DNA of 64,000 nucleotides from Duganella sp. Root1480D1 (lineage in GTDB: Bacteria; Pseudomonadota; Gammaproteobacteria; Burkholderiales; Burkholderiaceae_D), in assembly GCF_001427305.1 (NCBI RefSeq), contig NZ_LMFZ01000003.1:175836-239835 (forward strand), written 5' to 3'. Both the position numbers and the translations under genes were made by a program. Positions 53,864 through 63,013 of this stretch are shown here, one piece after another. The notes under the pieces were generated by a model that worked only from the letters and a program-made list of their open reading frames with translations, did not search any database and had not been told where the DNA came from. Each line of letters starts with the position of its first letter. Positions within the stretch are counted from its first letter, which is position 1.

Positions 53864-54810
53864 GCGACGCGGTTGACCGGATGGCCGGCGATGAAGGCTT
53901 CGATATTGTCGATCAACTGGTCGGCCAGGCCTTGCATGGCTTGCCCGCTGGCCCAGGCCGAATGGGGCGTGAGCAGGAAGTTCGGCAGGCGCAGCCGCAG
54001 CAGGGGATTGTCCGGCAGCGGCGGCTCCTTGGACAGCACGTCGAAACCGGCGCCGGCGATCACGCCGCGCTGCAAGGCGTCCGCCAGTGCCGCCTCGTCC
54101 ACCAGCCCGCCGCGCGCCGTATTCACCAGGATGGCGCTTGGCTTCATGCGCGCCAGCTCGGCGGCGCCGATGATATTGCGTGTGGCGTCGGTCAACGGCG
54201 CATGCAAGCTCAGTACATCCGAGGTTTCCAGCAGTTCGTCCCAGCTCACATTGCGCACGGTCGGATCGTCGGCCGGGGTGCGGGTATGCACCAGTACTTG
54301 CATACCGAAGGCGAGGCCGAGGCGGGCTACTTGCTTGCCCAGGTCGCCATAGCCCAGCAAGCCAAGGCGGCTGCCGTGCAGGTCGCGGATTGGATGGTGG
54401 AACAGGCAGAAGCGCGGCGACTTTTCCCACAGCCCCGCTTCCACGTCGGCGCGGTAGGCCAGCAACTGGCGGCGCAGGGCCAGCATCAGTGCAAAGGCAT
54501 GTTCCGGCACGGCGGCGTGGGCGTAGCCCTGGATGTTCGATACCACGATGCCGCGCTCGCGCGCAGCCGCCAGGTCGACGATGTCGGTGCCGGTAGCCGC
54601 CACCGCGATCATCTTCAGGTCCGGCAGGGCGGCCAGCGCCTCGGCACGCAGCGGCACCTTATTGGTAATGGCGATGGTGGCGCCCTGCAGGCGCCCGACC
54701 GCTTCGGCGGCGCTCGACGCTGGATACTCGGCCCATTCATGGGCGAACGAAGGGCGTCGGATGTCGGCGATGATGCTGTCGCGGTCCAGGAAAACGAGTC
54801 GTTCGGTCAT
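53860..54810 (-). CDS. NAD-dependent D-2-hydroxyacid dehydrogenase
   Basis: 316 aa. NAD motif GLLGYGDLGKQVARLG in the middle, then NTARGGLVDEAALADAL, and catalytic Arg (TARGG), Glu and His (LTPHSAW) at the usual positions. Closest in plan to glycerate dehydrogenase/hydroxypyruvate reductase. Both ends overlap neighbours: its ATG shares 4 nt with the LysR stop, and its stop shares 4 nt with the kinase start. The substrate may relate to the LysR ligand or the kinase signal. Confidence 0.92.
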   Translation of the reverse strand: MTERLVFLDRDSIIADIRRPSFAHEWAEYPASSAAEAVGRLQGATIAITNKVPLRAEALAALPDLKMIAVAATGTDIVDLAAARERGIVVSNIQGYAHAAVPEHAFALMLALRRQLLAYRADVEAGLWEKSPRFCLFHHPIRDLHGSRLGLLGYGDLGKQVARLGLAFGMQVLVHTRTPADDPTVRNVSWDELLETSDVLSLHAPLTDATRNIIGAAELARMKPSAILVNTARGGLVDEAALADALQRGVIAGAGFDVLSKEPPLPDNPLLRLRLPNFLLTPHSAWASGQAMQGLADQLIDNIEAFIAGHPVNRVA

Positions 54811-55754
54811 ACGTTCAGCTCCACAGGGAGGGACGCGGCCAGGGGACGCAGCCGCATTTGGGGATGGCTGGCCATCAGGTCCGCCACCCATTCGACAAAT
54901 ACCCGCACCTTGGCCGACAGGTGGCGGTTTTGCGGGTACACCACGTGGATCGGCAGCGGGTCAGTGACCCAGTCTTCCAGCACGCGCACCAGGCGGCCGT
55001 CCTTGCCATGGCTGCCCAGTTGTACATCCGTCATCATGATGATGCCCAGGCCGGCCAGCCCGGCTTGCAGGTAGGCGTTGGAATCGTTCAGGGCCACCAC
55101 GCCGGGCAGCATCATTTCAATCCGCTCGCCGTCGCGCGTGTAGTCCCAGTTGTATATTTTGCCAGTCTTCGACGAGAAATAGTTCACGCAGCGGTGCCGT
55201 TCCAGGTCGCGCGGGTGGCTTGGCGTACCAAAGCGCTCCAGGTAGGAGGGCGCCGCGCAGGTGACAAAATTGAGCAGGCCGACGCGCCGCGCAATCAGGG
55301 TGGAATCGGCCAGTTGGCCCCCCCGCACTGCACAATCGACGCCTTCCTCGATCAAATCGACCGGACGGTCGCTGCAACCCAGTTCGAGCTGGATATCCGG
55401 GTATTGTTCAAAGAAAGAAGGCAGGGCGGGCACCAGGATTTCGTTCGACAGCCCGGTCGGGGCATCAACCCGCAGCCGGCCGCTCGGGCTCAGACGGGTG
55501 CGCGACAGCGACTCCTCTGCATCTTTCACGTCGGCCAGGATTCGCAGGCATCTTTCATAGTAGGCAGCGCCGTCGGCGGTGACCGAAACGTGGCGCGTGG
55601 TCCGGTGCAGCAGCTTGACCGACAGCGCCGCTTCCAGGCCGGCCACCAGGGTGGAGACGGTGGCCTTGGGCAGTTGCAGCGATTCCGAGGCGCGCGTGAA
55701 GCCCCCGGCGTCGACCACCTGTACGAAGACTTCCATTGCTTGGAGCTTATTCAT
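54807..55754 (-). CDS. LysR family regulator
   Basis: 315 aa. HTH at the N-terminus (MNKLQAMEVFVQVVDAGGFTRASESLQLPKATVSTLVAGLE) and LysR substrate domain (GRLRVDAPTGLSNEILVPALPSFF, then SDRPVDLIEEGVDCAVRGG). The ATG at 55754 has AAGGTGG 5-6 nt upstream and is preferred to 55787. First gene of a tight three-gene operon with the dehydrogenase and the sensor kinase, an arrangement more coupled than usual for LysR genes, which are mostly divergent. Confidence 0.93.
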   Translation of the reverse strand: MNKLQAMEVFVQVVDAGGFTRASESLQLPKATVSTLVAGLEAALSVKLLHRTTRHVSVTADGAAYYERCLRILADVKDAEESLSRTRLSPSGRLRVDAPTGLSNEILVPALPSFFEQYPDIQLELGCSDRPVDLIEEGVDCAVRGGQLADSTLIARRVGLLNFVTCAAPSYLERFGTPSHPRDLERHRCVNYFSSKTGKIYNWDYTRDGERIEMMLPGVVALNDSNAYLQAGLAGLGIIMMTDVQLGSHGKDGRLVRVLEDWVTDPLPIHVVYPQNRHLSAKVRVFVEWVADLMASHPQMRLRPLAASLPVELNV

Positions 55755-55921
55755 GAGTCCACCTTCATTGTTCGAGATTCTGAACAATCAATTCAACATT
55801 AATGTATTTTTCTTATTCTAGTGGAAGTTTATTATTACCGTATTGCAGCATAAAAAAGCCCTTGACCCTCCCTCGATGGGAAAGATTAAAGTGGCTTCGG
55901 TTTCAGAGAAAAGGAGCAGTC

Positions 55922-56089
55922 ATGAGTAACCGGGATGGATTCTTTGCAATGGTATCGCTGGCGCTGGGCGCGATCGCCCTGGCTGGCGTCCTGTATACCG
56001 ACGAATACTCTTACGGCGCGCAAGTCGGTTTTGGCGCGGCGCCGGCGCACACCTTGCTGGCTTCGGCCAGCTCGGAGGCTAAAGAATGA
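55922..56089 (+). CDS. Small single-membrane-segment protein
   Basis: 55 aa. One hydrophobic segment (FFAMVSLALGAIALAGVLY) and a short polar, probably periplasmic, tail. AAAAGGAGC is 6 nt before the ATG at 55922. It overlaps the alpha/beta hydrolase gene by 4 nt (ATGA), so the two products are made together. Could be a membrane tether for the hydrolase-like protein. Function unknown. Confidence 0.7.
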   Translation: MSNRDGFFAMVSLALGAIALAGVLYTDEYSYGAQVGFGAAPAHTLLASASSEAKE

Positions 56090-56931
56090 CGGCGCAGGCG
56101 CCGGCGGACCTGAAGATCCGCGAACTCGAAGTGCGTGGGGCCCAGGGGCCGCTCGCCGCACGCCTGTACCTGGCTGGGAATTCGTCCGCCAAGCGCGATG
56201 CGCTGATCGTTTTCTTCCACGGTGGCGGCTTCGTAGCCGGCGACCTGGAGGAGGCGGACGAATTCCTGCGCCACCTCGTCACGTGCAATCCTGACCACGT
56301 GATCCTGGCTACCAATTACACCCTGGCGACCGTCAGCCCGTTCCCGGCGGCGGTCGAAGATGCCCACGCCGTGCTGGCCTGGGCCAAGAAGAACAAGGCC
56401 AAGCTGGCCTGGAGCGGCAAGCAGTTGCTGACCGCCGGCATTGAAGCGGGCGCCAACCTGGCAGCCGTATCGGCGCTGATGGCACGCGACCGCGGCGGCC
56501 CTGCGCTGGCGGGGCAAATCCTGATCATGCCGATGCTCGATCCGGCCCTGTCCACTTGTTCGATGCGCGAGCTGCCGAACTGTCCGGACCAGATGAAGGT
56601 AGCGAATACCTGTGCCGCCGCCTACCGCGGCTACCTGCCGAATGCCGCCGACCGCGCCCACCCTTACGCGTCGCCGCTGCAATCGAGCCGACTGAAAAAT
56701 TTACCGCCGGCCTTGATCCTCTCGGCCGAAGACGACCCGCTACGGGATGAAGCAGAACAATACGGGGCGAAATTGATCGCCTGCGGAGTAAAGACAACAG
56801 TCAGACGCATGCCACCGGCGCCACTGCAGGAGCCGGGAGCCAGGAATGAATGCGCGTGCAGGGGCTTTGCACTGAAAGAGATGGCCAGTTTCATCAGCGC
56901 CATCGACGGGACGGAAACGCCCGCGGTGTAA
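56086..56931 (+). CDS. Alpha/beta hydrolase-fold protein lacking catalytic Ser and His
   Basis: 281 aa of the HSL/alpha-beta hydrolase-3 family. The oxyanion motif HGGG is at 45-48 and the acid Asp216 is in SAEDDPLRDE. The nucleophile elbow, normally G-D-S-A-G, reads G-I-Glu120-A-G, and the catalytic His of the HGF motif is Arg258 (CRGF). Two of three catalytic residues are therefore missing, so it is probably a non-enzymatic binding or regulatory protein. It is translationally coupled with a small membrane protein and is 105 nt upstream of an RND efflux operon. Confidence 0.85.
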   Translation: MTAQAPADLKIRELEVRGAQGPLAARLYLAGNSSAKRDALIVFFHGGGFVAGDLEEADEFLRHLVTCNPDHVILATNYTLATVSPFPAAVEDAHAVLAWAKKNKAKLAWSGKQLLTAGIEAGANLAAVSALMARDRGGPALAGQILIMPMLDPALSTCSMRELPNCPDQMKVANTCAAAYRGYLPNAADRAHPYASPLQSSRLKNLPPALILSAEDDPLRDEAEQYGAKLIACGVKTTVRRMPPAPLQEPGARNECACRGFALKEMASFISAIDGTETPAV

Positions 56932-56959
56932 GGCTGGTTTAAATAAAACAGAAGTTTAG

Positions 56960-56980
56960 AAAAAAGTGCCTGCGAGGCAC
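56960..56980 (-). terminator. Minus-strand hairpin with T-run, low confidence
   Basis: GTGCCT/AGGCAC six-base stem with a 3-nt loop (56966-56980), followed on the minus strand by six T. There is no minus-strand gene to its right, so its function is unclear; it lies in the leader of the efflux operon and could instead fold in that mRNA. Confidence 0.3.
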
Positions 56981-57036
56981 ATGGGCCCCATTTTGCCTGA
57001 ATTTCCTAACTAATTTTCACCCCCAAGAGGTTAATA

Positions 57037-58245
57037 ATGAAAAAGATGAATCAAATATCCACTCTTGTGCGGCCGCTGGTTGCCGCATTGGCGATGGGTG
57101 GGCTGGCGGCGGCCATCCTGTCCGGTTGCAGCGCCAATAGCAAGCCGGCCGAAAGCCAGGGACCTGCTGCAGGCGGGCCGCCAGTATCGGCAGCCGTCGT
57201 CGTGCAGAAGTCCGTCGCCGAAACCCAGGAATTCTCCGGCCGTATTGAAGCCATCGACCACGTGGAAATCCGTCCACGCGTCAGCGGCTTCATTACTTCG
57301 GTGAACTTCAAGCCTGGCAGCGAGGTGAAAAAAGGTGATGTGCTGTTCGTGATCGACCCGCGTCCATTCCAGGCAGAAGCCAGCCGCGCCGATGCCGCCG
57401 CCAATTCGGCGCGTGCCAAGGCCGACCTGGCCAAGCTGGAACTGGCCCGTGCCGAAAAGCTGCTGGCCGATAAAGCCATCGCCCAGCGCGAATTCGACGA
57501 ACGCGCCTCGGCACTGAAAGAACTGGATGCTACGGCCCGCGCCGCCGCTTCGGCAGCCGAAGCAGCGCGCCTGAACCTGTCCTACACCCAGGTGGTATCG
57601 CCGATCAACGGCCGCGTGTCGAAGGCGGAGATCACCCTCGGCAACCTCGTCGACCCGAACGCCGTGCTGACCAGCGTGGTCTCGCTGGACAAGATCTACG
57701 CCAGCTTCGACGGCGACGAAGACACTTTCCTGCGCGTCGGCGGCCAGGCCTACAAAGGCCAGCCGGTTAGCGTGAAAGTGGGCCTGGCCAACGAAGCGGG
57801 CTTCCCGCATGAGGGCAAGCTGGAATTCGTCGACAACCAGCTCGATACCCGCACCGGTTCGGTGCGCATGCGCGCCACCTTCGACAACAAGGACCGCTCG
57901 CTGGTGCCTGGCCTGTTCGCCCGCGTCCAGTTGGACGGCGGCACTGCCACCCGTACTTCGCTGCTGATCAACGACCGTGCAGTCGGTACTGACCAGAACC
58001 GCAAGTTCGTGTTCGTGGTGGGCGCCGACAACAAGGCGGAATACCGTCCTGTGGTGCTGGGCCCGAACATCGAAGGCTTGCGTGTGGTGCGCGACGGCCT
58101 GAAAGCCGGCGAGAAGATCGTCGTCAACGGCCTGCAGCGCGTGCGCCCTGGCGCGCCGATCACGCCGCAAATGGTCGACATGACCTTTGACCCGATGGCA
58201 GCAGAAAAAGTGGCCGCCGCCGATGCCAAGAAAACCAAGGAATAA
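57037..58245 (+). CDS. RND efflux periplasmic adaptor (AcrA/MexA-like lipoprotein)
   Basis: 402 aa. Signal peptide with lipobox LSGC (Cys about residue 29), so it is a lipoprotein anchored to the inner membrane. The rest shows the adaptor pattern: barrel-sandwich halves around a coiled-coil hairpin (VEIRPRVSGFITSVNFKPGSEVKKGDVLFVIDPRPF, long Ala-rich helices, then YTQVVSPINGRVSKAEITLGNLVDPN). It links the pump and the outer-membrane channel. The pump gene starts 3 nt later. Confidence 0.95.
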   Translation: MKKMNQISTLVRPLVAALAMGGLAAAILSGCSANSKPAESQGPAAGGPPVSAAVVVQKSVAETQEFSGRIEAIDHVEIRPRVSGFITSVNFKPGSEVKKGDVLFVIDPRPFQAEASRADAAANSARAKADLAKLELARAEKLLADKAIAQREFDERASALKELDATARAAASAAEAARLNLSYTQVVSPINGRVSKAEITLGNLVDPNAVLTSVVSLDKIYASFDGDEDTFLRVGGQAYKGQPVSVKVGLANEAGFPHEGKLEFVDNQLDTRTGSVRMRATFDNKDRSLVPGLFARVQLDGGTATRTSLLINDRAVGTDQNRKFVFVVGADNKAEYRPVVLGPNIEGLRVVRDGLKAGEKIVVNGLQRVRPGAPITPQMVDMTFDPMAAEKVAAADAKKTKE

Positions 58246-58248
58246 TCC

Positions 58249-61200
58249 ATGAATTTTTCACGCTTCTTTGTCGATAAACCGATCTTCGCGGCGGTTTTAT
58301 CGATCATTGTCTTCGTAGCGGGCTTGATCTCGATCTTCAAGCTGCCCGTCTCCGAATACCCGGAAGTGGTGCCGCCATCCGTCGTGGTGCGCGCCGTCTA
58401 CCCGGGCGCGAACCCGAAAGTGATTGCGGAAACCGTCGCCGCGCCGCTCGAAGAGCAGATCAACGGTGTCGAGAACATGCTGTACATGTCCTCGCAAAAC
58501 ACCTCCGATGGCGCGCTGATGCTGACCGTGACCTTCAAGATCGGCACCGACGTCGACAAGGCTGAAACCGCGGTGCAGAACCGTGTGCAGCGCGCCTTGC
58601 CACGCCTGCCGGAAGAGGTGCGCCAGATCGGCGTGACTACGGTGAAGTCTTCGCCGAACCTGACGATGGTGGTCCACCTGCTGTCGCCGAACGGCCGCTA
58701 CGACGACCTGTACCTGCGCAACTACGGCGTGCTGAACGTTAAAGACCAGCTGGCCCGTATTCCAGGCATGGGCGACGTGCAGATCTTCGGCGCCGGCGAC
58801 TACGCCATGCGCGTCTGGCTCGACCCGCAGAAGGTCGCCGGCCGCAATATGACCGCGTCCGACGTGGTCGACGCGATCCGCGAGCAGAACGTGCAGGTGG
58901 CTGCCGGTGTGGTGGGCGCTGCGCCTTCCAAGTCGGCCGACTTCCAGTTGACCGTCAACACCCAGGGCCGCCTGAGCTCCGTCGAGGAATTTGGCGATAT
59001 CATCGTCAAGACCAATGACGACGGCGCGCTGACCCGCCTGAAAGACGTGGCCCGCATTGAAATGGGCTCCAACAGCTACTCGCTGCGTTCGCTGCTGAAC
59101 AACCATTCCGCAGTGGGCCTGGGTATCTTCGAAGCCCCTAACAGCAATGCGCTGGAGCTGTCGGCCAATGTGCGCGCCAAGATGGAAGAACTGAAAAAGG
59201 ACTTCCCTGAAGGCGTGGCCTACGACATCGTGTATGACCCGACCCAGTTCGTGCGCGAGTCGATCAAGTCCGTGATCCACACCCTGCTGGAAGCGGTGGC
59301 CCTGGTGGTGATCGTGGTGATCATCTTCCTGCAAACCTGGCGCGCCTCGATCATCCCGCTGCTGGCGGTGCCTGTATCGATCGTGGGTACCTTCGCGGTG
59401 ATGATCGGCTTCGGCTTCTCGATCAATACGCTGTCGCTGTTCGGCCTGGTGCTGGCCATCGGTATCGTGGTCGACGATGCGATCGTGGTGGTGGAGAACG
59501 TGGAGCGTAATATCGCCAACGGCCTGTCGGCCCGCGATGCGACCATCCAGGCCATGAAAGAGGTGTCGGGCCCGATTATCGCCATCGCCCTGGTGCTGTG
59601 CGCCGTGTTCGTGCCGATCGCCTTCGTGTCCGGCCTGACCGGCCAGTTCTACCGCCAGTTCGCGCTGACCATTGCTATTTCGACCGTCATTTCGGCACTG
59701 TGCTCGCTGACCCTGGCCCCGGCCCTGTCGGCATCGCTGCTGCGCCCGCATGACGCACCGAAAGATGCGCTGACCCGCGTGATGGACAAGATCTTCGGCC
59801 GCTTCTTCGCCTGGTTCAACCGCTTCTTCAACCGCGCTTCGCACAGCTATGAAACCGGCGTGCAGGGCGTGCTGAAGCGCAAGTCCGCCTCGGTCCTGGT
59901 GTACCTGGTGCTGGCTGCTGCCGCTGGCATCATGTTCAAGGTCGTGCCAAGCGGCTTCGTGCCGGGCCAGGATAAGCAATACCTGGTGGGCTTCGCCCAA
60001 CTGCCTGACGCCGCATCGCTGGAACGCACTGAACAGGTGATCCGCAAGATGTCCGATATCGCCAAGGAAATCCCTGGCGTGGATGCTTCGGTTGCCTTCC
60101 CGGGCCTGTCGATCAACGGCTTCACCAATGCGCCGAACGCGGGTATCGTGTTCACCACGCTGAAGCCATTCCACGAGCGTACCGACCCGTCGCAATCGGG
60201 TGCGGCCATCGCAGCGGAGATCAACAAGCGCATGGGCGCCGTGCAGGACGCGTTCGTGATGGTGTTCCCGCCGCCGCCTGTCAACGGCCTGGGTACCACC
60301 GGCGGCTTCAAGATGATGATCGAAGACCGCAACAACGCCGGCTACGATGATCTGTACAAGACCGTGCAGGCGATCCAGATGAAGGCATGGCAGGACAAGC
60401 GCTTGGCCGGTGTGTTCTCCAGCTTCCAGATCAATGTGCCGCAGCTGTTCGCGGACATCGATCGCTCCAAGGCCAAGCAACTGGGCGTGCCGCTGCAGAC
60501 CATCTACCAGACCTTGCAGATCAACCTTGGTTCGCTGTATGTGAACGACTTCAACCAGTTCGGCCGTACCTACCAGGTGCGTGTGCAGGCTGATGCGCCG
60601 TTCCGTTCGCAGGCCGAGCAGATCGCACAGCTGAAGGTCCGCAACGGCAAAGGCGAGATGATTCCACTGTCCTCGCTGATGCGCGTGAAAGACAGCTATG
60701 GCCCGGATCGCGTGGAGCGCTACAACGCCTACGTGTCGGCCGAGATCAATGGCGGTCCGGCGCCGGGCTTCTCGTCCGGCCAGGCCCAGGCCGCGCTGGA
60801 AGAAATCACCAAGGCGACCCTGCCTAAAGGCATGGGCTACGAATGGACCGAGCTGACTTACCAGGAGATCCTGGCCGGTAACACCATGATCTACGTGTTC
60901 CCGCTGTGCGTGCTGCTGGTGTTCCTGGTGCTGGCTGCCCAGTACGAAAGCTGGACCCTGCCGCTGGCCGTGATCCTGATCGTGCCGATGTCGATCCTGT
61001 GCGCCCTGATTGGCGTCAAGCTGACCGGTGGCGACAACAACGTGTTCACGCAGATTGCCTTGTTCGTGCTGGTCGGGTTGGCGTCCAAGAACGCGATCCT
61101 GATCGTGGAGTTTGCGCGGGAACTGGAAGACCATGGCCGTACCATCCTGGAAGCGGCGCTGGAAGCTTGCCGCCTGCGTCTGCGCCCGATCCTGATGACG

Positions 61201-61428
61201 TCGATCGCCTTCATCATGGGTGTGGTACCGCTGGTGTTCTCGGTTGGTGCAGGTGCTGAAATGCGTCATGCAATGGGTGTGGCGGTGTTCGCCGGCATGC
61301 TGGGCGTGACCTTCTTCGGCCTGTTCCTGACGCCGGTGTTCTACGTCCTGCTGCGCACCCTGGCCAAGCGCCTTGAGAAGAAATCCCCGGCAGCCGACGC
61401 TGCCCCGCAACTGGAAGGGACCCACTAA
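58249..61428 (+). CDS. RND efflux pump inner-membrane transporter (AcrB/MexB-like)
   Basis: 1059 aa, the normal length of HAE1-type RND pumps, with twelve membrane helices and two large periplasmic loops. The proton-relay Asp pair lies in GIVVDDAIVVVENVERN (about residue 407-408), and the C-terminal half keeps the GLASKNAILIVEFA motif with a proton-path Lys. Exports hydrophobic drugs, dyes or natural products in exchange for protons. The specific substrates cannot be read from the sequence. Confidence 0.97.
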   Translation: MNFSRFFVDKPIFAAVLSIIVFVAGLISIFKLPVSEYPEVVPPSVVVRAVYPGANPKVIAETVAAPLEEQINGVENMLYMSSQNTSDGALMLTVTFKIGTDVDKAETAVQNRVQRALPRLPEEVRQIGVTTVKSSPNLTMVVHLLSPNGRYDDLYLRNYGVLNVKDQLARIPGMGDVQIFGAGDYAMRVWLDPQKVAGRNMTASDVVDAIREQNVQVAAGVVGAAPSKSADFQLTVNTQGRLSSVEEFGDIIVKTNDDGALTRLKDVARIEMGSNSYSLRSLLNNHSAVGLGIFEAPNSNALELSANVRAKMEELKKDFPEGVAYDIVYDPTQFVRESIKSVIHTLLEAVALVVIVVIIFLQTWRASIIPLLAVPVSIVGTFAVMIGFGFSINTLSLFGLVLAIGIVVDDAIVVVENVERNIANGLSARDATIQAMKEVSGPIIAIALVLCAVFVPIAFVSGLTGQFYRQFALTIAISTVISALCSLTLAPALSASLLRPHDAPKDALTRVMDKIFGRFFAWFNRFFNRASHSYETGVQGVLKRKSASVLVYLVLAAAAGIMFKVVPSGFVPGQDKQYLVGFAQLPDAASLERTEQVIRKMSDIAKEIPGVDASVAFPGLSINGFTNAPNAGIVFTTLKPFHERTDPSQSGAAIAAEINKRMGAVQDAFVMVFPPPPVNGLGTTGGFKMMIEDRNNAGYDDLYKTVQAIQMKAWQDKRLAGVFSSFQINVPQLFADIDRSKAKQLGVPLQTIYQTLQINLGSLYVNDFNQFGRTYQVRVQADAPFRSQAEQIAQLKVRNGKGEMIPLSSLMRVKDSYGPDRVERYNAYVSAEINGGPAPGFSSGQAQAALEEITKATLPKGMGYEWTELTYQEILAGNTMIYVFPLCVLLVFLVLAAQYESWTLPLAVILIVPMSILCALIGVKLTGGDNNVFTQIALFVLVGLASKNAILIVEFARELEDHGRTILEAALEACRLRLRPILMTSIAFIMGVVPLVFSVGAGAEMRHAMGVAVFAGMLGVTFFGLFLTPVFYVLLRTLAKRLEKKSPAADAAPQLEGTH

Positions 61429-61429
61429 T

Positions 61430-62869
61430 ATGAAAAGTATGATTGCCAAGGGCGTAGCCCCGCTGCTGGCAGCACTGCTGCTGACGGCATGCGCCGCGCC
61501 CGAATTCAAGCAACCGCAAGTCGACACCCCGGCCGCCTTCAAGGAACCGCAGGTGATGACTGCCGAAGACGGCACCAGCTGGAAGCCGGCCCAGAACGCC
61601 GAGCGCCAGCCGCGCGGCGAATGGTGGCTGGCCTTCAGCGACTCGGCCCTGAATGAGCTGATCGCCGAAGCGACCCGCAACAACGCCAACCTTGCCGTGG
61701 CGGCCGCCCGCGTCAAGCAGGCGCGCGCCATCGCCGGCATCGCCGAAGCGGACCGCATTCCGCAGATCGGCGTGGGCGTTGGCGCCCAGCGTGCCCGCAA
61801 TTCGGCATTGTCGCTGGGCGTGCCGGCCAGCACCGATATTGCGCCGCAGACCACCTACAACGCGAACCTGACGGCCAGCTATGAAGTGGACCTGTTCGGC
61901 CGCGTATCGAGCAATGTGTCCGCGGCCCGTGGCGACGCCGCGCAGGTGGAAGCGAACTACCGCTCCGTCCTGCTGTCGCTGCAAGCCGACGTGGCACAGA
62001 CCTATTTCCGCCTGCGCGCCACGGACGCCGAATTGGCGACTGTGGAGCAGACGGTCCGTTTGCGCGAAGAGAGTGTGAAGGTCAACCAGCGTCGTTTCGA
62101 CCTGGGCGACATCGGTGAATTCGACCTCTCCCGCGCCAAGACCGAACTGGCAACCACCCGCTCGGAAGCGATCGGCCTGCAACGCCGCCGCGCGACCACC
62201 GAGCATGCCCTGGCTGTCCTGCTAGGCAAGCCGGCCGCAGCCTACACGGCGGGCAACAGCCCGCTGCTGGATTCGACGCTGCTGCCGGCGATCCCTTCCG
62301 GTGTGCCTTCCTCGCTGCTGGAGCGCCGTCCTGACATCGCCGCTGCACAGAAAGCGATGGAAGCGTCGAACGCCCGTATCGGCGTAGCCCGCTCGGCCAT
62401 GTTCCCTGCGCTGAACATCACCGCCAACGGCGGCGGCGCTGCCGGCCACTTCAGCGACGTATTCAAATGGAGCAGCCGCTCCTGGGTGCTGGGCGCCTTG
62501 CTGTCGATGCCCTTGATTGACGGCGGCCGTAACAGCAACAACGTCAAGCGCAGCGAAGCAGCCCTGGAAGAATCGGTTGCGGGCTACCGCCAGACCGTGC
62601 TGGGCGCCTTCGCCGAGGTGGAAGACAACCTGGCAGGCCTGCGTATCCTGGGCGGCCAGACCGCGCAGATCGACGACGCGCTGGTTTCGGCCCGCCGTTC
62701 GGCTGACCTGGCGCAGAAACTGTACGACGCCGGCCGTTCCAGCTACCTGGACCTGCTGGACGCACAGCGCAACCTGGCAGCCGTGGAGCGCAGCGCCGTG
62801 CAACTGCGCGGCGACCGCGCGGTGACTACTGTGGCGTTGATCCGTTCCCTGGGCGGCGACTGGAACTAA
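61430..62869 (+). CDS. Outer membrane efflux channel (OprM/TolC-type lipoprotein)
   Basis: 479 aa. Signal peptide with lipobox LLTAC, then the two-fold repeat of long helices and barrel strands of the NodT/OprM family (FDLGDIGEFDLSRAKTELATTRSEAI, and VAGYRQTVLGAFAEVEDNLAGLR). It completes the tripartite pump and starts 1 nt after the transporter stop. A strong terminator follows. Confidence 0.96.
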   Translation: MKSMIAKGVAPLLAALLLTACAAPEFKQPQVDTPAAFKEPQVMTAEDGTSWKPAQNAERQPRGEWWLAFSDSALNELIAEATRNNANLAVAAARVKQARAIAGIAEADRIPQIGVGVGAQRARNSALSLGVPASTDIAPQTTYNANLTASYEVDLFGRVSSNVSAARGDAAQVEANYRSVLLSLQADVAQTYFRLRATDAELATVEQTVRLREESVKVNQRRFDLGDIGEFDLSRAKTELATTRSEAIGLQRRRATTEHALAVLLGKPAAAYTAGNSPLLDSTLLPAIPSGVPSSLLERRPDIAAAQKAMEASNARIGVARSAMFPALNITANGGGAAGHFSDVFKWSSRSWVLGALLSMPLIDGGRNSNNVKRSEAALEESVAGYRQTVLGAFAEVEDNLAGLRILGGQTAQIDDALVSARRSADLAQKLYDAGRSSYLDLLDAQRNLAAVERSAVQLRGDRAVTTVALIRSLGGDWN

Positions 62870-62889
62870 GTCAAGTTAGATCAGCCCTT

Positions 62890-62925
62890 AACGGCGCTCC
62901 GCATTCGCGGGCGCCGTTTTTTTTT
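62890..62925 (+). terminator. Rho-independent terminator of the RND operon
   Basis: AACGGCGC (62890-62897) pairs with GCGCCGTT (62911-62918), loop with further short pairing, followed by an unbroken run of T. It lies 21 nt after the OprM-type gene stop. Confidence 0.9.
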
Positions 62926-63013
62926 ATTTCGAGATTTGCAATACAAACTGATCGTATGAGATGATGCTGCGCTTGCAAACATGTCAGTGCTTTAATACGC
63001 GAAAGGGGAATGA

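Noticed and set aside
58297..61854. 1185-codon open frame on the minus strand
   Set aside because: Antisense to the RND pump gene. It is rich in His, Arg and Gln with no family signature, as expected for a shadow of GC-rich coding sequence.
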